A stretch of 64,000 nt of DNA, from contig JALGPY010000002.1 in the NCBI GenBank assembly GCA_023055425.1, positions 46,300,821 to 46,364,820 on the forward strand. The letters run 5' to 3'. The notes under the pieces were generated by a model. It was given only the letters and a program-made list of their open reading frames with translations. It was not told the origin of the DNA and did not search any database. This document shows, piece by piece, positions 12,650 to 23,427 of the stretch. The stretch comes from Linanthus parryae. Lineage: Eukaryota; Streptophyta; Magnoliopsida; Ericales; Polemoniaceae. A program made the position numbers and the translations under genes. Each line of letters begins with the position of its first letter. Position 1 is the stretch's first letter.

Positions 12650-15600
12650 TGACACCCCCATACTTCGTCGTGGGAGAAATACGGGAATGCCACTCCGCAC
12701 CTGGGATCGCTCCCGGTGCAAGGAACAATGGTAATCAAAACAAACATCGCCATGATTATATATTACAAGCTTTTATGTTTACAACAGTGAAATAATACAT
12801 ACTATCAACATGAAGGGATATTATCTAGGTGTTCTATTTATTTAGCACTAGCTCAACTAGGTGAGTCCGCGTTTCCCCTTAAGCCAAGCTCCCTTCACCT
12901 AGACCTGCGGGGGAAAGAAACAAAGACCGCAGTTTTTCCAAAGTCAGCACAAAAATTGCTGAGTAAGTAAACACCCCAACATGTAAATCGGAAAGAGGCA
13001 TGTTTTTATTTTAATAAATCAGGATGATACGTAAGAAGTAAACAAATATTTTCTCATGTGAGAAAAGAAATATATTTTCCAAACTTTTAATTCCTTGTTT
13101 CCAGAAATGTGTTCTCAAATCATCACCGTATAAATAGACATTTATCCAAACGAATCATTTTGATCCATAATATTTGTCCCAATTAGGGAATTCCCAATAT
13201 CCAATAATCAAAATCCATAATCCATCATCCACATCTCAAAATTCACATTTTAGTTTAGTTGTAGCGGGGAACGAGCCAATCCAATATAGAACCAACCATA
13301 TCCCAGGCATCCAAGATCTTAAGTGCCGGCACCCCTCTAAGACTTCTTGCGGCCAGAGAGGTGAGTACATGGAGCAGCCCGGGGCAATTGCAACCGAGAA
13401 AAATATCATAACCATAATAAATAAGAATCCGTAAATGGTTCCACCGCACAACTGTTTTCACTTTACGTTATTACGTATTATTAATCTCGTGTGACAGTTT
13501 CCAGAATAATCAACAAGCAAGTAATTGAAATATCAAGTTAAGCATTTAAATCACAAATCACATTTTGAGACGTAAAAATCATAAAAATAATTGGACACGA
13601 AAGAAGGACGGGCACACTAGGTTAGGCATATTTACTCACCTCAAGTAGCACGTCAATTATCACAATAAGCTTCTACGGATATAAGTAGCCCTCGCTTACG
13701 AACTCGTCACCTACAATTTATAATTCCTAAATCAATCACAAGTCTAATTGTGCAAGTATGCAAAATGCTATATCTCCTAATTTCTCTTTCATCTTTATCC
13801 CCCTTAACCCCATTAATTATTAGCATAAAACAATTATTTAATTAACACTTATATTTTCCTCATAAAATATTATAATTTGTACAAATACAAACTCGTAAAA
13901 TTATTGAGTAATAAATCCAAATTAGGCTTATACAATTTCTTTATTTAGTAAATAATAATTTAACAAACATACTATTTATTCATACGTGACTATAAAAGTT
14001 AAAACAAACTAATTCAATTGTAGCTACTTATTCATTACAAAATATATGCTTTAGATAAGAATTAAATACTCAAAATAAAATTCACAAAAATGCTTATTTC
14101 AATAAAAACAAGTCATACATATCTATAAACTTATGTCAAATAAATAATTTCTAATATCTAGAAAAATAATCATATAATATCAACAATACTAATAGGGACT
14201 TTATTTAAAAAGTCTACTTTATAATTATTTCACAAACTAACTTCCAACTTATTTATTCTTAACAAAATAATCTCTTTTACTCAAAATAAAAATTTACAAG
14301 CAATTTAAACTATTTAGTTAAATAAACCGAAATTATCTAATTAAACCAAATCTCATATTTTTATCTTGCTTATAAAAACAACAATATTTCATATAAATAT
14401 AACTCTATGTAATTTTAACAACTTATTTACTTTTATATAGTCAAAATAATATATATAACTATTTGCTTATACCATAAATCCAAAAATAACACTTTAAAGT
14501 TTATATAAATAGGCAGTTTGATAATATACACACATCACCCCCAATCTTTGAGAAACTAAACATGCAGTTAACACCTTGCCCTCAACTTTTCAGAAATTAC
14601 ATAAACTACCCCCCTTCAAGAGCATATGCATAAAATCCTCAACCCAACAACCCAAATCGATTTTAAGCTAACAAAATGTGATTTTGATGATTGGAAATGA
14701 ACCAGAGAGTGATTTAGGACTCACCTACGCGAAAAATCGCGAGAAACGGTCAAGAAACGGAGCGGGTCACGTCTCCGAAGGCGGCGGTCGGCGGTGATGA
14801 ACACCAACGACGAATCGGACGATGGGAGCTCTGTTTGATGTTGCTAGAGTACTCCTCGGACCTCCAGGACTGTTTTGGTTCAAACGGGAGCAAGTGGGTC
14901 GCTCCGGTTAGCTCGGATGAGCTTCTCGCCGGATTTAATGGTGGCGGCGATGGTGGCGGCTCGGGGTGAACTGCAGCGAACTGCTGCTGCTAAGGCTTCA
15001 CTTTGGGTCGAAATAAAGAGGGTGAGGGCTAGAGGAGCTCAAAACAGTGAGAGAGTGAGAGAAGCAGAGGTGGTGGCGGCGTTTTGCCGTCGGGTTGGTT
15101 CGCCGGAATTTGCAGGCGGCCTTCTCGGCGGCTGCTGCTGCTGCTACTGCTGATAGGGTGTAGCAGAGAGGAAGAGAGAGGGGTTTCAGAGGTTCAAACC
15201 GTGAGGGGAAGAATGGAGAGAGAGATGGTGGCGGTGTTCCCGTCGGGTGGGTTTTTCCGGCGTGGTGGTTGGCGGCAGCAGCTGCTGCTGCTGCTGGTGG
15301 TGTTGGTGGCGAGGCAGAGAGGGAGAAGAGAGGGAAGAGAGGAGCAGCAAGAGAGGGAGAGGTGGCTGTGGTGGTGGTTCGGGTTGTGTGGGTGTGGTGG
15401 TGCTGTGCGTGAGAGAGAGAGGAGTGAGAGAGGGGTTGTTTTGTGTTCTGATGTGTTTTGGTGAAAGAGACAAGTGGGAGAAGGAGATATTAAATAGGAA
15501 ATGTTACTTGGAGGAGTGAATTTCCTCCACCGCCCCAACTCTTTTTTTTTTTTTTTTTTTTGTCAACTAGCTAGTTATGCTAGTATGTTTTGGGTGCACT

Positions 15601-15835
15601 AATTGGGTTGGTCAATCTAGTGGGTTGGGTACACACTTGGATATATTCAGATAAATCGAAATAAAATGCTTAATAAAACACGAAATTAAATACCGTTTTC
15701 TATAAAACTATTATATGAAATTCCCGATTGTATTTTCAACCCAAAAATAATCTATCTCACCACTTGTAATAAAAATTGAATTTTTATATTTCCCAATTAC
15801 CCAATTTACCCTTTACACATAGTCGGGGTATTACA
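12650..15835 (-). mobile_element. Solo LTR, 3.2 kb, Ty3/gypsy-like termini
   Basis: Read on the minus strand it starts TGTAATACCCC and ends GGGGGTGTCA. It is flanked by CTCTC on both sides (12645-12649, 15836-15840), within a CT microsatellite. No primer site, no internal coding region and no second LTR are present, so LTR-LTR recombination is the simplest origin. The start matches the LTR start of the element at 57211 onward, so the two are related families. GC-rich, CT/GA-rich sequence at 14700-15520 yields long low-complexity frames (for example 15084-15464) that I do not regard as genes. Confidence 0.85.
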
Positions 15836-15859
15836 CTCTCTCTCTCTCTCTCTCTCAAA

Positions 15860-16380
15860 TAGTTGAGATAGTACGCACATTGAAGAAGTTTGTACAAGAA
15901 AAGAATTTAGAGGACAAAAGCGAGGTAGTAAAGATCTTGAACAAGGATGGTGGGGGAAAATGTTCTTCTATTATGGGTCTGATTGTGGAATTTAGGAGAC
16001 AAATGAGAGGTAGTACAGATCTACTTTGGTCTTATTTACTCTGTTTTTTCAATGTCGTTAAAATTCTTTCCACTTATATGTTTGGGCGAACATGTGAAAT
16101 CGGGGTTTATGGTGGCCATTTAGTTGAGTTTTCTTGAGAAGGATGGTTGATATTTTATGCAGCAGTGATTTTTGGAGAATCCCATAATGATTGGTTCAAG
16201 TTTATATGGTAATTTCTTCTTTTTCCTTGGTCGCTTTTGTTGCATATGTTTTTATTTGACAACATTTTATCGTTTTCTCTTTCTCTTTCCAGGGTCCAAA
16301 GTAAGAAAACAGTGTATCCATTGGCTCATCAAGATGAAAGAATTGATAGTAATAGTTTTTAGTTTTATGTAAATGTTAGA
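15860..16380 (+). pseudogene. Exon-like sequence of unknown gene inside the CACTA
   Basis: After a CT-rich tract ending in CAAATAG, an open stretch encodes TLKKFVQEKNLEDKSEVVKI (from about 15875). Downstream, GTAATTTCTTC...CTCTTTCCAG (about 16208-16292) looks like an intron, followed by a short terminal exon. This may be part of the CACTA's own gene or captured host sequence. I do not recognise the family, and the evidence is only splice-like context. Confidence 0.25.
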
Positions 16381-17052
16381 CACTGGTTTTTTTTAGAGCA
16401 ACTAGTTTTGTATATGCAGTGTTTGAAAGGTACAAATCTGATGTAATGTATCATACTTGAATAAAATTATTGGTACTATTTTTTGATAAAAATGTTGAGT
16501 ATCATTACATATGCAACAAAAACCAGATAACAACATCGTGTGATATTGAAAAGTATTTTTGCCTTTTGTGAATTTTTTGGCAACGAAAAGTCAGTTGTCC
16601 CTTACATGAATAATTTGAGACAAAAGTTAAAGTAGCGCATATTATCTTTTTGGCACTACTTCTATTAGCTTAAGGCCACACCTTTTCCTCGTTGCAAAGT
16701 ATTTTTTTTTAGCAACTAATTCTCTAAGGCAACGAACCAATTTTGTTCCATTTAGATGAAAATAGCAACGATTTGATCCGTTGCCACAGCCCCGGTATTG
16801 CAACCAATTCATGTTTTGTCACCAATTCATTTGGCGACGCTGTATAGGCGACAAACATTGAGACAAATATTTAACGTTGCCTAAATCATTTAGCGACGAA
16901 GTTTTTGCTTTTCTTAACAAAAGAATTTGTTGCTGAACATCAAATTTGTTTTAGTGGACTAAGAACCCTAATTCAATCGATTCGACTGGACATAATTTGT
17001 GTAGGCAATCGACAAACTCAGAGCACCAGAAGGAAGACAGATAGTCGCATAC

Positions 17053-17330
17053 CTTGAACGAGCAGAGCTTGAGTTGTATGTTGACCGATTGATGCGAGGC
17101 GAGGCCAGATTGAGATGAGTTTGAAAGATTGAGCCTTCTGAGATGGAATCGATAAGCTTTGGGGAGAGAGATGCGAGCCGCGTGATTGGGATTTCAGAGA
17201 TGGGATGGGCGAGTTTCCGAGAGAGAGAGAGATGCGAGCTACCCGTGAGATGAATCCGGGAGAGGGATGAAATCTGTGAGATGAATCTGGAAAAGTGTGT
17301 TTTTGGTAAAGTGTTTCCCACCAAAACTTT
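17053..17330 (-). pseudogene. Probable 5' leader exon of the minus-strand gene relic
   Basis: CT-rich on the minus strand with no ATG in a useful frame, ending CGTTCAAG before GTATGC (a good donor). That is typical of a plant 5' UTR exon followed by a leader intron. Its intron would end at TTCTAG just before 11739 and contains the GAC-flanked CACTA. A Stowaway-ended element sits immediately upstream at 17335. Confidence 0.35.
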
Positions 17331-17334
17331 AGTA

Positions 17335-17723
17335 CCACTCCGTCCCTGCTCTTTCTTCTCAATTTCTTTATTGGGACGTCCCTACTCTTTCTTCCCATTT
17401 CCTTATTGGGTAACCTTAAACAGTGTAAATGACTATAGTACCCTCAAAAAGCCCACTTTTTTTGTGAACAACTTTTTCTCAACCCAAACATGCCTCCTTT
17501 CTCCCACCTTATCCTCCTATCTTCTCATTTTACACCACATAATTTCACAGCTTAGAGAGAGAGAAGAGGGAGACAGAACCAGAAACAGAGGGAGAGAGGT
17601 CCTGGTGGCGTTGCGGACGCAGGTGAGGATGGCGTTGAGGGCTCCGGTGACGATGAGGTTGACGGACGGAGGGGGTGGTGGTGGCTTCTTTCTGGCGGCG
17701 GCGGCGAACCAGGTATGGATCTG

Positions 17724-17754
<31 letters not shown>

Positions 17755-18335
17755 TCTTCTTCTTCTTTTTTCGCAGACGCCGGTGAGGAGGACGACGGTG
17801 GCTTCGATCTACCTTGTGGCTTGCGGACGCCGGTGAGGACGACGCCGCGGCTTCGATCTACGACAGAGGTGGGCCGGTGGTGTCCGATCTGTCGATGGTG
17901 GAGGCTGTCGTGTTTAGATCTACGGCTGTCGATGGTGGCGGCGACGTGGTGGCTGTCGATGGTGGCGGCGACGTGGTGGCTTTGATGGTGGTGACGGAAG
18001 AGGAGGGCGACTCCGATCTAGGCGCTAGACAGAAAAGACTCTATTTCTCCAATCTTCTTCTTCTCCTGCACATCCTACACCTCTGTTTTCTCAGTAGTTT
18101 TGGATCTGATGTTTAGATCCCATCTTATGTAAAGAATTCAGTTTAGATATGTTTTTTGTTTGTGTAACTGGTGGTGGTGGTGTTGTTTTGGTGGAGTTGA
18201 GGGTGCTTACTGTAAATGGATTGTAGGACACTTTGTGTAATTTGTATAATTTGTTGAGGGTATTTTGGACAAAATTCACCTGGTCTTAATTCCCGTGCGC
18301 AGCCGCCATGGGAAGAAAGACCAGGGACAGACTGG
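17335..18335. mobile_element. Element with Stowaway-like ends carrying GC-rich gene-like cargo
   Basis: Left end CCACTCCGTCCCTGCTCTTT and the reverse complement of the right end, CCAGTCTGTCCCTGGTCTTT, match well over about 26 bp. TA dinucleotides flank it (17333-17334, 18336-18337). The ends resemble those of the two MITEs at 20492 and 54822. The 1-kb interior is unusual: a CT-rich leader, GC-rich GGTGGCGG/GACGCCGGTGAGG repeats, and an intron-like GTATGGATC...TTTTTTCGCAG (about 17713-17776). The open frame 17281-17985 crosses the left boundary and is not a gene in itself. Confidence 0.6.
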
Positions 18336-18519
18336 TATAATATTTGGTTTTCCCCTAAAATTGGAGTCAATTTTTGTTTCCCTCCAAAAATAAAATAAAA
18401 GTGCTAAATATGACGAAATTTATTAAGTAGTTTAATTCGATAAATTTCGTCTTATATTTTTAGCCATCTAAAATAATGATTGATAAAAAAAAAATCATTT
18501 AAAACCACACACTTGCATA

Positions 18520-19990
18520 AAAAATCAATTGATAGTTCGATTTGATCACTTAGAAGTTTAATTGAGACAATTAGCAAATCAGTAGACAATTTGAGCGATG
18601 AGTCACAACTAATTGTCCAACTTGGTCAACTATAAGCTGGATCGAGTTTAATAGTGATATTGATAGTCCAAATAGGTGCACTAGAAATTTGATCGAGTTA
18701 ATTAGGAGAGATCAGTACTCTATTTGAGCGGTGAATCATAAATGATAGTCCAACTAAATAAATTATATATTTTATTGAAACCATTACAAGAGTTTGATAA
18801 TTGATTTGAGTGGTGGGTATTAGGGGTGCACACGGATCGGATCGGTCCGGATTGAGGTTGAGTAAATCCGATCCGCCGGTTTACGGATCGAAACGGATCA
18901 GATCGAATTGGATCCACGGTTTCGCGGATCGGACCGGATTAATCCGCGGATCGCAAATATATATTTCAAAGTATTTTCAAATAAGTTCAACTAACAAAGT
19001 AAACACTATTATACAATTATTATTTAGTATATTTTTTAGTTAAAGTACGAAATATCTTCCTCTTTATATCATCAAAAATCAAAATTATTCAACACATTAT
19101 TGATAAGTAATGGCATTATTGAGTTAAAGTTACAGTTTAGAACAAATCAAATTTATGAAATTAGTAAAAATAACATAATAATAAGTATAAACGGATCAAA
19201 CGGATTGACCGATCGGATCGGATTAATATTTCTTGATCCTAGTCCGATCCATCACGGATCGGTTCGGACCCAATCCGTCACAGATCGGACGAATTTGCGG
19301 ATCAGTGCGGATTGACGGATTCTTGTGCACCCCTAGTGGGTATAATCATATATTGTCCATCCATGTTTAGGTTAAGTTCATTAGTAAGGATGCACATTCA
19401 ATTTGACAGTCTTAATAGAGATCTATAGTCTTTTTGAGCAATGAATCCCAAATGATAGGCTAGGTAAATTAGAAGTTCGAATTAGTTCATTATTAATTTT
19501 TGATATATATTCACAATTGATAGTCCAATATAGTCAGTTAGAAGATCGATTGAGATCAAAAATAGAGATCGATGGTTCCTTTGAGCGCGAGTCAAATTTG
19601 TTATTCTAATATGGCCAATTAGTAGTAAAATTGAATTCATCACCATATATCGACAATCCCATTACGGGGTGAGCAATAATAGGGAACTCAACTAGATCAG
19701 ATTAGTTAAATTTAGTTCATTAGTATAGATCGAAAGTTCATTTGAGCGGCGAGTCACAACTGATAGTCTATTTTGGTCAAACAGATGTTCGATCGAGATG
19801 CAATAGAGATCGAGAGTTTGTTTTAGCGTTCAATCATAATTGCTAGTCTGATTTGGTCAATTAGAAGTCCGATCAAGTTCATTGACAGAGATCGACAGTA
19901 CTCCATGTAAGCAGCGAGCCACAATTGATGGTTAAATTTTTTATCAGATAAAAGTTATATTGAGTTAACTAGCAGAGATCGGTAGTCCAT
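18520..19990. repeat. Degenerate ~80-bp tandem repeat
   Basis: Units of the form 'GAGCGGTGAGTCACAATTGATAG' with variation, then 'GGTCAATTAGAAGTTCGAT', recur at about 18593, 18726, 19434, 19583, 19744, 19823 and 19911, with spacing near 79-88 bp where intact. A hAT MITE splits one unit. No coding frame. The location inside the outer CACTA suggests it belongs to that element. Confidence 0.7.
18821..19335. mobile_element. hAT-type MITE
   Basis: Inverted ends TAGGGGTGCAC and GTGCACCCCTA. The 8-bp TSD GTGGGTAT is perfect on both sides (18813-18820, 19336-19343), which defines the hAT superfamily. The 515-bp interior is built of CGGATCGG-type short repeats toward both ends and has no transposase. 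Confidence 0.95.
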
Positions 19991-20282
19991 TGAATCAAAC
20001 AAAAAAAAATGAAACAAAAAAAAAAATTATTGATGTTGGTAAAAAATGTCAATAACTAATTATATACATTTTTTGTATTAATATTGACAAATATGTATTA
20101 CCACACATTCCTAAAAACTAGATAAGAAAGTAAAATATTGAAGGAACAGATTAATCTTAATTAAGGGTATAGATAAGTGTTTAAATAGTCTCTCAAGTAT
20201 TAACATAGAAGTTGGCATGTTGGTAAGATTGGTGCCCCCTGATGTTAAAGGTTTTGGGTTCAAACCACATAATCTATTGGTA

Positions 20283-20450
20283 TAGAATACATTTACCGGC
20301 GGTTTTATAAGAACTGCTGGTATAGGTAAATAGCCTTTGCCAGCGGTTGGGCAATTTACCTACAGGTTCAGTAAACCGTCGGTGTAGGTGTGCTATACCA
20401 GCGGTTTTCAGCCTCTGGCAAAGAAACCGTTGGCTAATCCCGAATTTCTT
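20283..20450. repeat. CACTA subterminal repeats, outer element, right
   Basis: GGCGGTTTTATAAG..., CCAGCGGTTGG and GAAACCGTTGG variants lead to the terminus CTTGTAGTG at 20456. Same repeat family as at 5960-6240 and in the nested 3.3-kb CACTA. Confidence 0.75.
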
Positions 20451-20491
20451 GTAGTGTATTTTGTATGCCTTTTGACTTTTCATAACATGTA

Positions 20492-20750
20492 TCACTCTGT
20501 CTCTGCTCTTTCTACATAAACTGACTTTTGTTACTATTCACATGATCACTTTGACTCGGTTATTTGAATAGAAAACCGGTGTAATTTTTTGATAAATTTT
20601 TTCATGGTGTTGTAAAGTAAAAGTTTCTCTATAATACGGTGAAAATATTATAAAAAAATCGTATTATTTTGTTATCCAAATCACCCGGTCAAAGTGACCC
20701 AGATACAAGTCAAAATGTCAATTTGGATAGAAATAGCAGTGACGGAGTGG
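20492..20750. mobile_element. Stowaway (Tc1/mariner) MITE, copy 1
   Basis: Ends TCACTCTGTCTCTGCTCTTT and, by complement, CCACTCCGTCACTGCTATTT, flanked by TA (20490-20491, 20751-20752). 259 bp, no ORF. The interior (for example GTTACTATTCAC, GGTCAAAGTGACCCAG) matches the 257-bp element at 54822-55078, so both belong to one family. Confidence 0.88.
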
Positions 20751-20849
20751 TACTGCACTTAGGATAATTGGTAATGTAAAAAGAATATATTAAGAAAAGG
20801 AAAGAGAATTTGGCAAAAACCTATTGTGGTAAAAGATGAATTGTCAATG

Positions 20850-21130
20850 CTTAAAAATATTACTAATTAGCTAGCTGCGCTTTTAAAATTTTATTTTTTG
20901 CGCAATGAATTGAGGATAGTAAGAAATCAATCTGAGAGATAAGTGGGAGTGATTTATAGAACTGACGTGGGAAATAAATTTATTCAACTGAAATTTGTAA
21001 GGAGCGAGCCTCTCGCCGACAACAGAGCCGGCCACCGCTATAAAAATATCAGAGATGAAACAGTGAACAACAATTTGGGAGATGTGTTGCAGCCGCCAGA
21101 AGCCGGTCCATTGTTCTTCTTCCCCGCCAT
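20850..21130 (-). pseudogene. Defensin-like secreted peptide gene, copy 1, truncated
   Basis: The minus-strand frame from ATG at 21130 encodes MAGKKNNGPASGG, then a hydrophobic signal-like stretch (PKLLFTVSSLIFL), and stops at about 21036. Alignment with the paralogue at 45057-45151 shows a one-base deletion that causes this stop, and loss of the intron donor. Homology continues through the intron to AGCTAGCTAATTAG (about 20870) and then ends, so the cysteine-rich second exon is missing. Homology also covers the promoter up to a LINE insertion at 21214. Non-functional. Confidence 0.68.
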
Positions 21131-21177
21131 GTTTCTAAATCGATATGTTTGTGTAGAAAATAGATTAACTCTTCGAC

Positions 21178-21188
21178 TCTATTTATAG
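21178..21188 (-). promoter_or_regulatory. TATA box of defensin-like copy 1
   Basis: CTATAAATAGA on the minus strand, about 50 bp upstream of the ATG at 21130 and conserved with the TATA box of copy 2. The large LINE starts about 26 bp further upstream, so the rest of the promoter is displaced by 21 kb. Confidence 0.6.
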
Positions 21189-21324
21189 GGTCCCCTTCAA
21201 AGTGTATGTGAGTGAGTGTTTTTTTTTGCTTTGACTTGAAAACTGTGCACAACGGCTACCAACGGTTATTTGCCTCCCTTCTCTGGCTCCTTCTCCCTCT
21301 CCGCCGGAGGGCTCTCCGGTGGCA

Positions 21325-23400
21325 ATGAATGAGGATACTTCAATTGTTGCGATCTCGACGGCCGAGGAGGATCATCTTGTCCAAAGCACGAAAAGCATTA
21401 ATGTCTCAGGTAACCCGCATAATCCAAATTCTAATGCTAATATTGAAATTGAAATGTATGAACAGGAAGAGGCAGTTGAAGTACAAATGCAACAACCAGC
21501 ATTCATTGTTGGAGCTTCGGTGGATACCAACGAACATAACAAAATACAAGAGGAAACAATGTCAGAGAGAGTTAATGAAGAAACAGAGGTGAGTTTCAAG
21601 CTCTCAAAGGAGGACAAACCCACAACATCGTATGTAAGGGCTCTGGTCGGATTAACTATTTCGACAGCGATGTTGAGGATTTGTCCTCTGACGAAGAATC
21701 GGATGAAGAATCGGATGTTAGAACAGAGGAGGAGATACGCAACCCAAATATTCCGAGAGTGAGATTTTCAAAACGTTTTTTAGAAGAAATTAGAAGCTCA
21801 TGGAAAGGGAGCTTGATTATCAGGCCTCTGGGAGCTTATTTTGGCTATGGCTTGATGGTTGCTAAAGAGCAAAAACTATGGAAACCACAAGGAAACATGA
21901 ATGTGATTGATCTGGGAAGAGGGTTCTTCAACTTCACCTTCCAACATAAGGATGATTATATTAAGGTTCTTACGGGAGGCCCATGAGTGATTCTCGATCA
22001 TTATATTTTAGTTCAGAAATGGGTGCCAGATTTTAAGCCATCGGAAGTTAAAGATGCAAAAACTGCACTTTGGGCTAGGATCATTAAATTGCCAGTGGAG
22101 TACTACAAGGAAAGAAGTCTTCACAAAATAGCGAAACAATTTGGGGCGCCCACTGAAACTTGATCTTACCACAAGCAATGTCATGAGGGGAAAGTATGCA
22201 AGAGTCTGTGTTGAAGCGGATCTAAATAGCCCCCTGAAGGTCGATATTATGGTCAGGAACAAGTACTACACAATTGTGTACGAACACATTCACACACTGT
22301 GTTTTAACTGTGGGAGAATTGGACATACGAAGCAACATTGCGGCAACGGTAAATCGCCGGCGAACAGTGGTGAAGAGGAGAACACGGTCAGAACAGAAGT
22401 AGAGAAACCAGAAAGGATGGAGTTAGGATCCACATTTACACAACGTACTACCCAGGCTGGGCCCAAAGGACCTGGACCTTGGACCAAAGTTACAAGAAGG
22501 AAAGAAAGAAGGCCTGTTAAGCCCACTAACACTAAAGGCCCACAGGAGTCTAATAGGTTTGGACCTTTGGCTGATGGGGGAGAACCTGCAAATACAAAGA
22601 AAATGGGGGAAGAAAATGAAAAGGAGCAAAAGAGGAGGACTGAAGAGAAAAAAGAACAACTTGTTGATAAGGATAGAGGAAAAGGGAAAGAGATAGAGAT
22701 GGAGACACAAATAGGGTTCTGCAATCAAAGAAGCTACTCTCCCCCAACAAATACAAACGACAATAGTTTCAATGTCCAGGGCCAAAGTAGCAGCGGCAGA
22801 GCTAGTCAAAAGGCTGACCACGGAGGTGACGATACATACAACCAAGGCTCCGAAAAGACACAGGCCACAGAAGAAATCGACAACACGGTGGAGGAACGAC
22901 AACAAAATCAAGAGGTCAGTAGCATGGAGATTGTTAAAGAAGCGTTGATGGGTACTTCTCACTGCAAAGGTACCACCCATATATCTTTTCTCGATTCCTT
23001 TACAGCTCCTCATAAGGAAAGCCAAGAAACAGAAGTTGACGAGTTTAATATAAAGAAAATTGGGGTGCAAAGTGTGGAAACTCCAAAACCACCAGACTTA
23101 AACCCTCAATTTGAACCACATAGATCTCTCTCCCTGAAAGAGAAGGCTAGAAGAAATGGAGGATTAATGCTCCTAATAGTGCAACACAACGAAGTGGAAG
23201 CCCGGATCGGTGACGGTTTGGGGGCAGCAGTGGTAGCGAAAGTCAATTGGATGGTCGAAGAAGCAGAGATGAAGATCGAACTAACCCCTACAGAAGAGAA
23301 AGAAGTGCCTCTCCGAAGGTTCAAAGTGAAGGCTACGAGCTCCAGGGAGGAGAGCCTGGACAAAATTAGGATTCTTAAATCCTTGTCTGGCAACGGTCAC
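21325..23400 (+). pseudogene. LINE ORF1: DUF4283 and CCHC zinc knuckle, broken
   Basis: ATG at 21325. An acidic N-terminus is followed, after a frame change near 21650, by the DUF4283-type RNA-binding domain (SWKGSLIIRPLGAYFGYGLM, 21681-21984). This is cut by a stop at 21984 and resumes in frame to about 22140. After another shift come the knuckle CFNCGRIGHTKQHC (about 22300) and a long charged, low-complexity tail. In plant L1s this protein coats the LINE RNA. Unusually, the last segment runs without a stop into the endonuclease ORF. Three breaks show decay. Confidence 0.88.
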
Positions 23401-23427
23401 CCCCAAATGTTACCAATGACTCAGGAC

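Larger units (their letters stand above)
11759..16956. mobile_element. CACTA element of a second family, carrying a solo LTR
   Basis: Left end CACTACAACAGATT (11759); right end ...CAAATTTGTTTTAGTG (16956). TSD GAC on both sides (11756-11758, 16957-16959). Subterminal GC-containing repeats of the type GGCGAC/GTTGCC lie at 11780-11940 and 16640-16930 and differ from the AGCGGTT type of the other two CACTAs. Without the 3.2-kb solo LTR the element is about 2.0 kb. It interrupts what looks like intron 1 of the minus-strand gene relic. Confidence 0.85.
5950..20456. mobile_element. Candidate large CACTA (En/Spm) element with nested insertions
   Basis: The right end reads ...CGAATTTCTTGTAGTG (ending 20456). 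The left end starts CACTAAGAGGATTTACC at 5950 and aligns with the right terminal repeat if about ten bases are deleted. Both ends are followed inward by AGCGGTTT/AACCGCT subterminal repeats, and the trinucleotide TAT flanks both sides (5947-5949, 20457-20459). Subtracting the nested elements leaves a core of about 4.5 kb. The pairing is an inference: the left terminus is damaged and a 3-bp TSD can match by chance. Confidence 0.5.

Noticed and set aside
15084..15538. Long frames on both strands (up to 126 codons) rich in Arg/Gly or Pro/Leu
   Set aside because: Low-complexity GA/CT-rich sequence inside the solo LTR; open on both strands because of composition, no domain.
17281..17985. 234-codon plus-strand frame
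   Set aside because: Crosses the left border of the Stowaway-ended element and an intron-like segment; no ATG context or domain. Treated as cargo, not a gene.
22290..23393. Minus-strand frames opposite LINE ORF1
   Set aside because: Shadows of the plus-strand coding sequence; Ser/Phe-rich complement of a Glu/Lys-rich protein.
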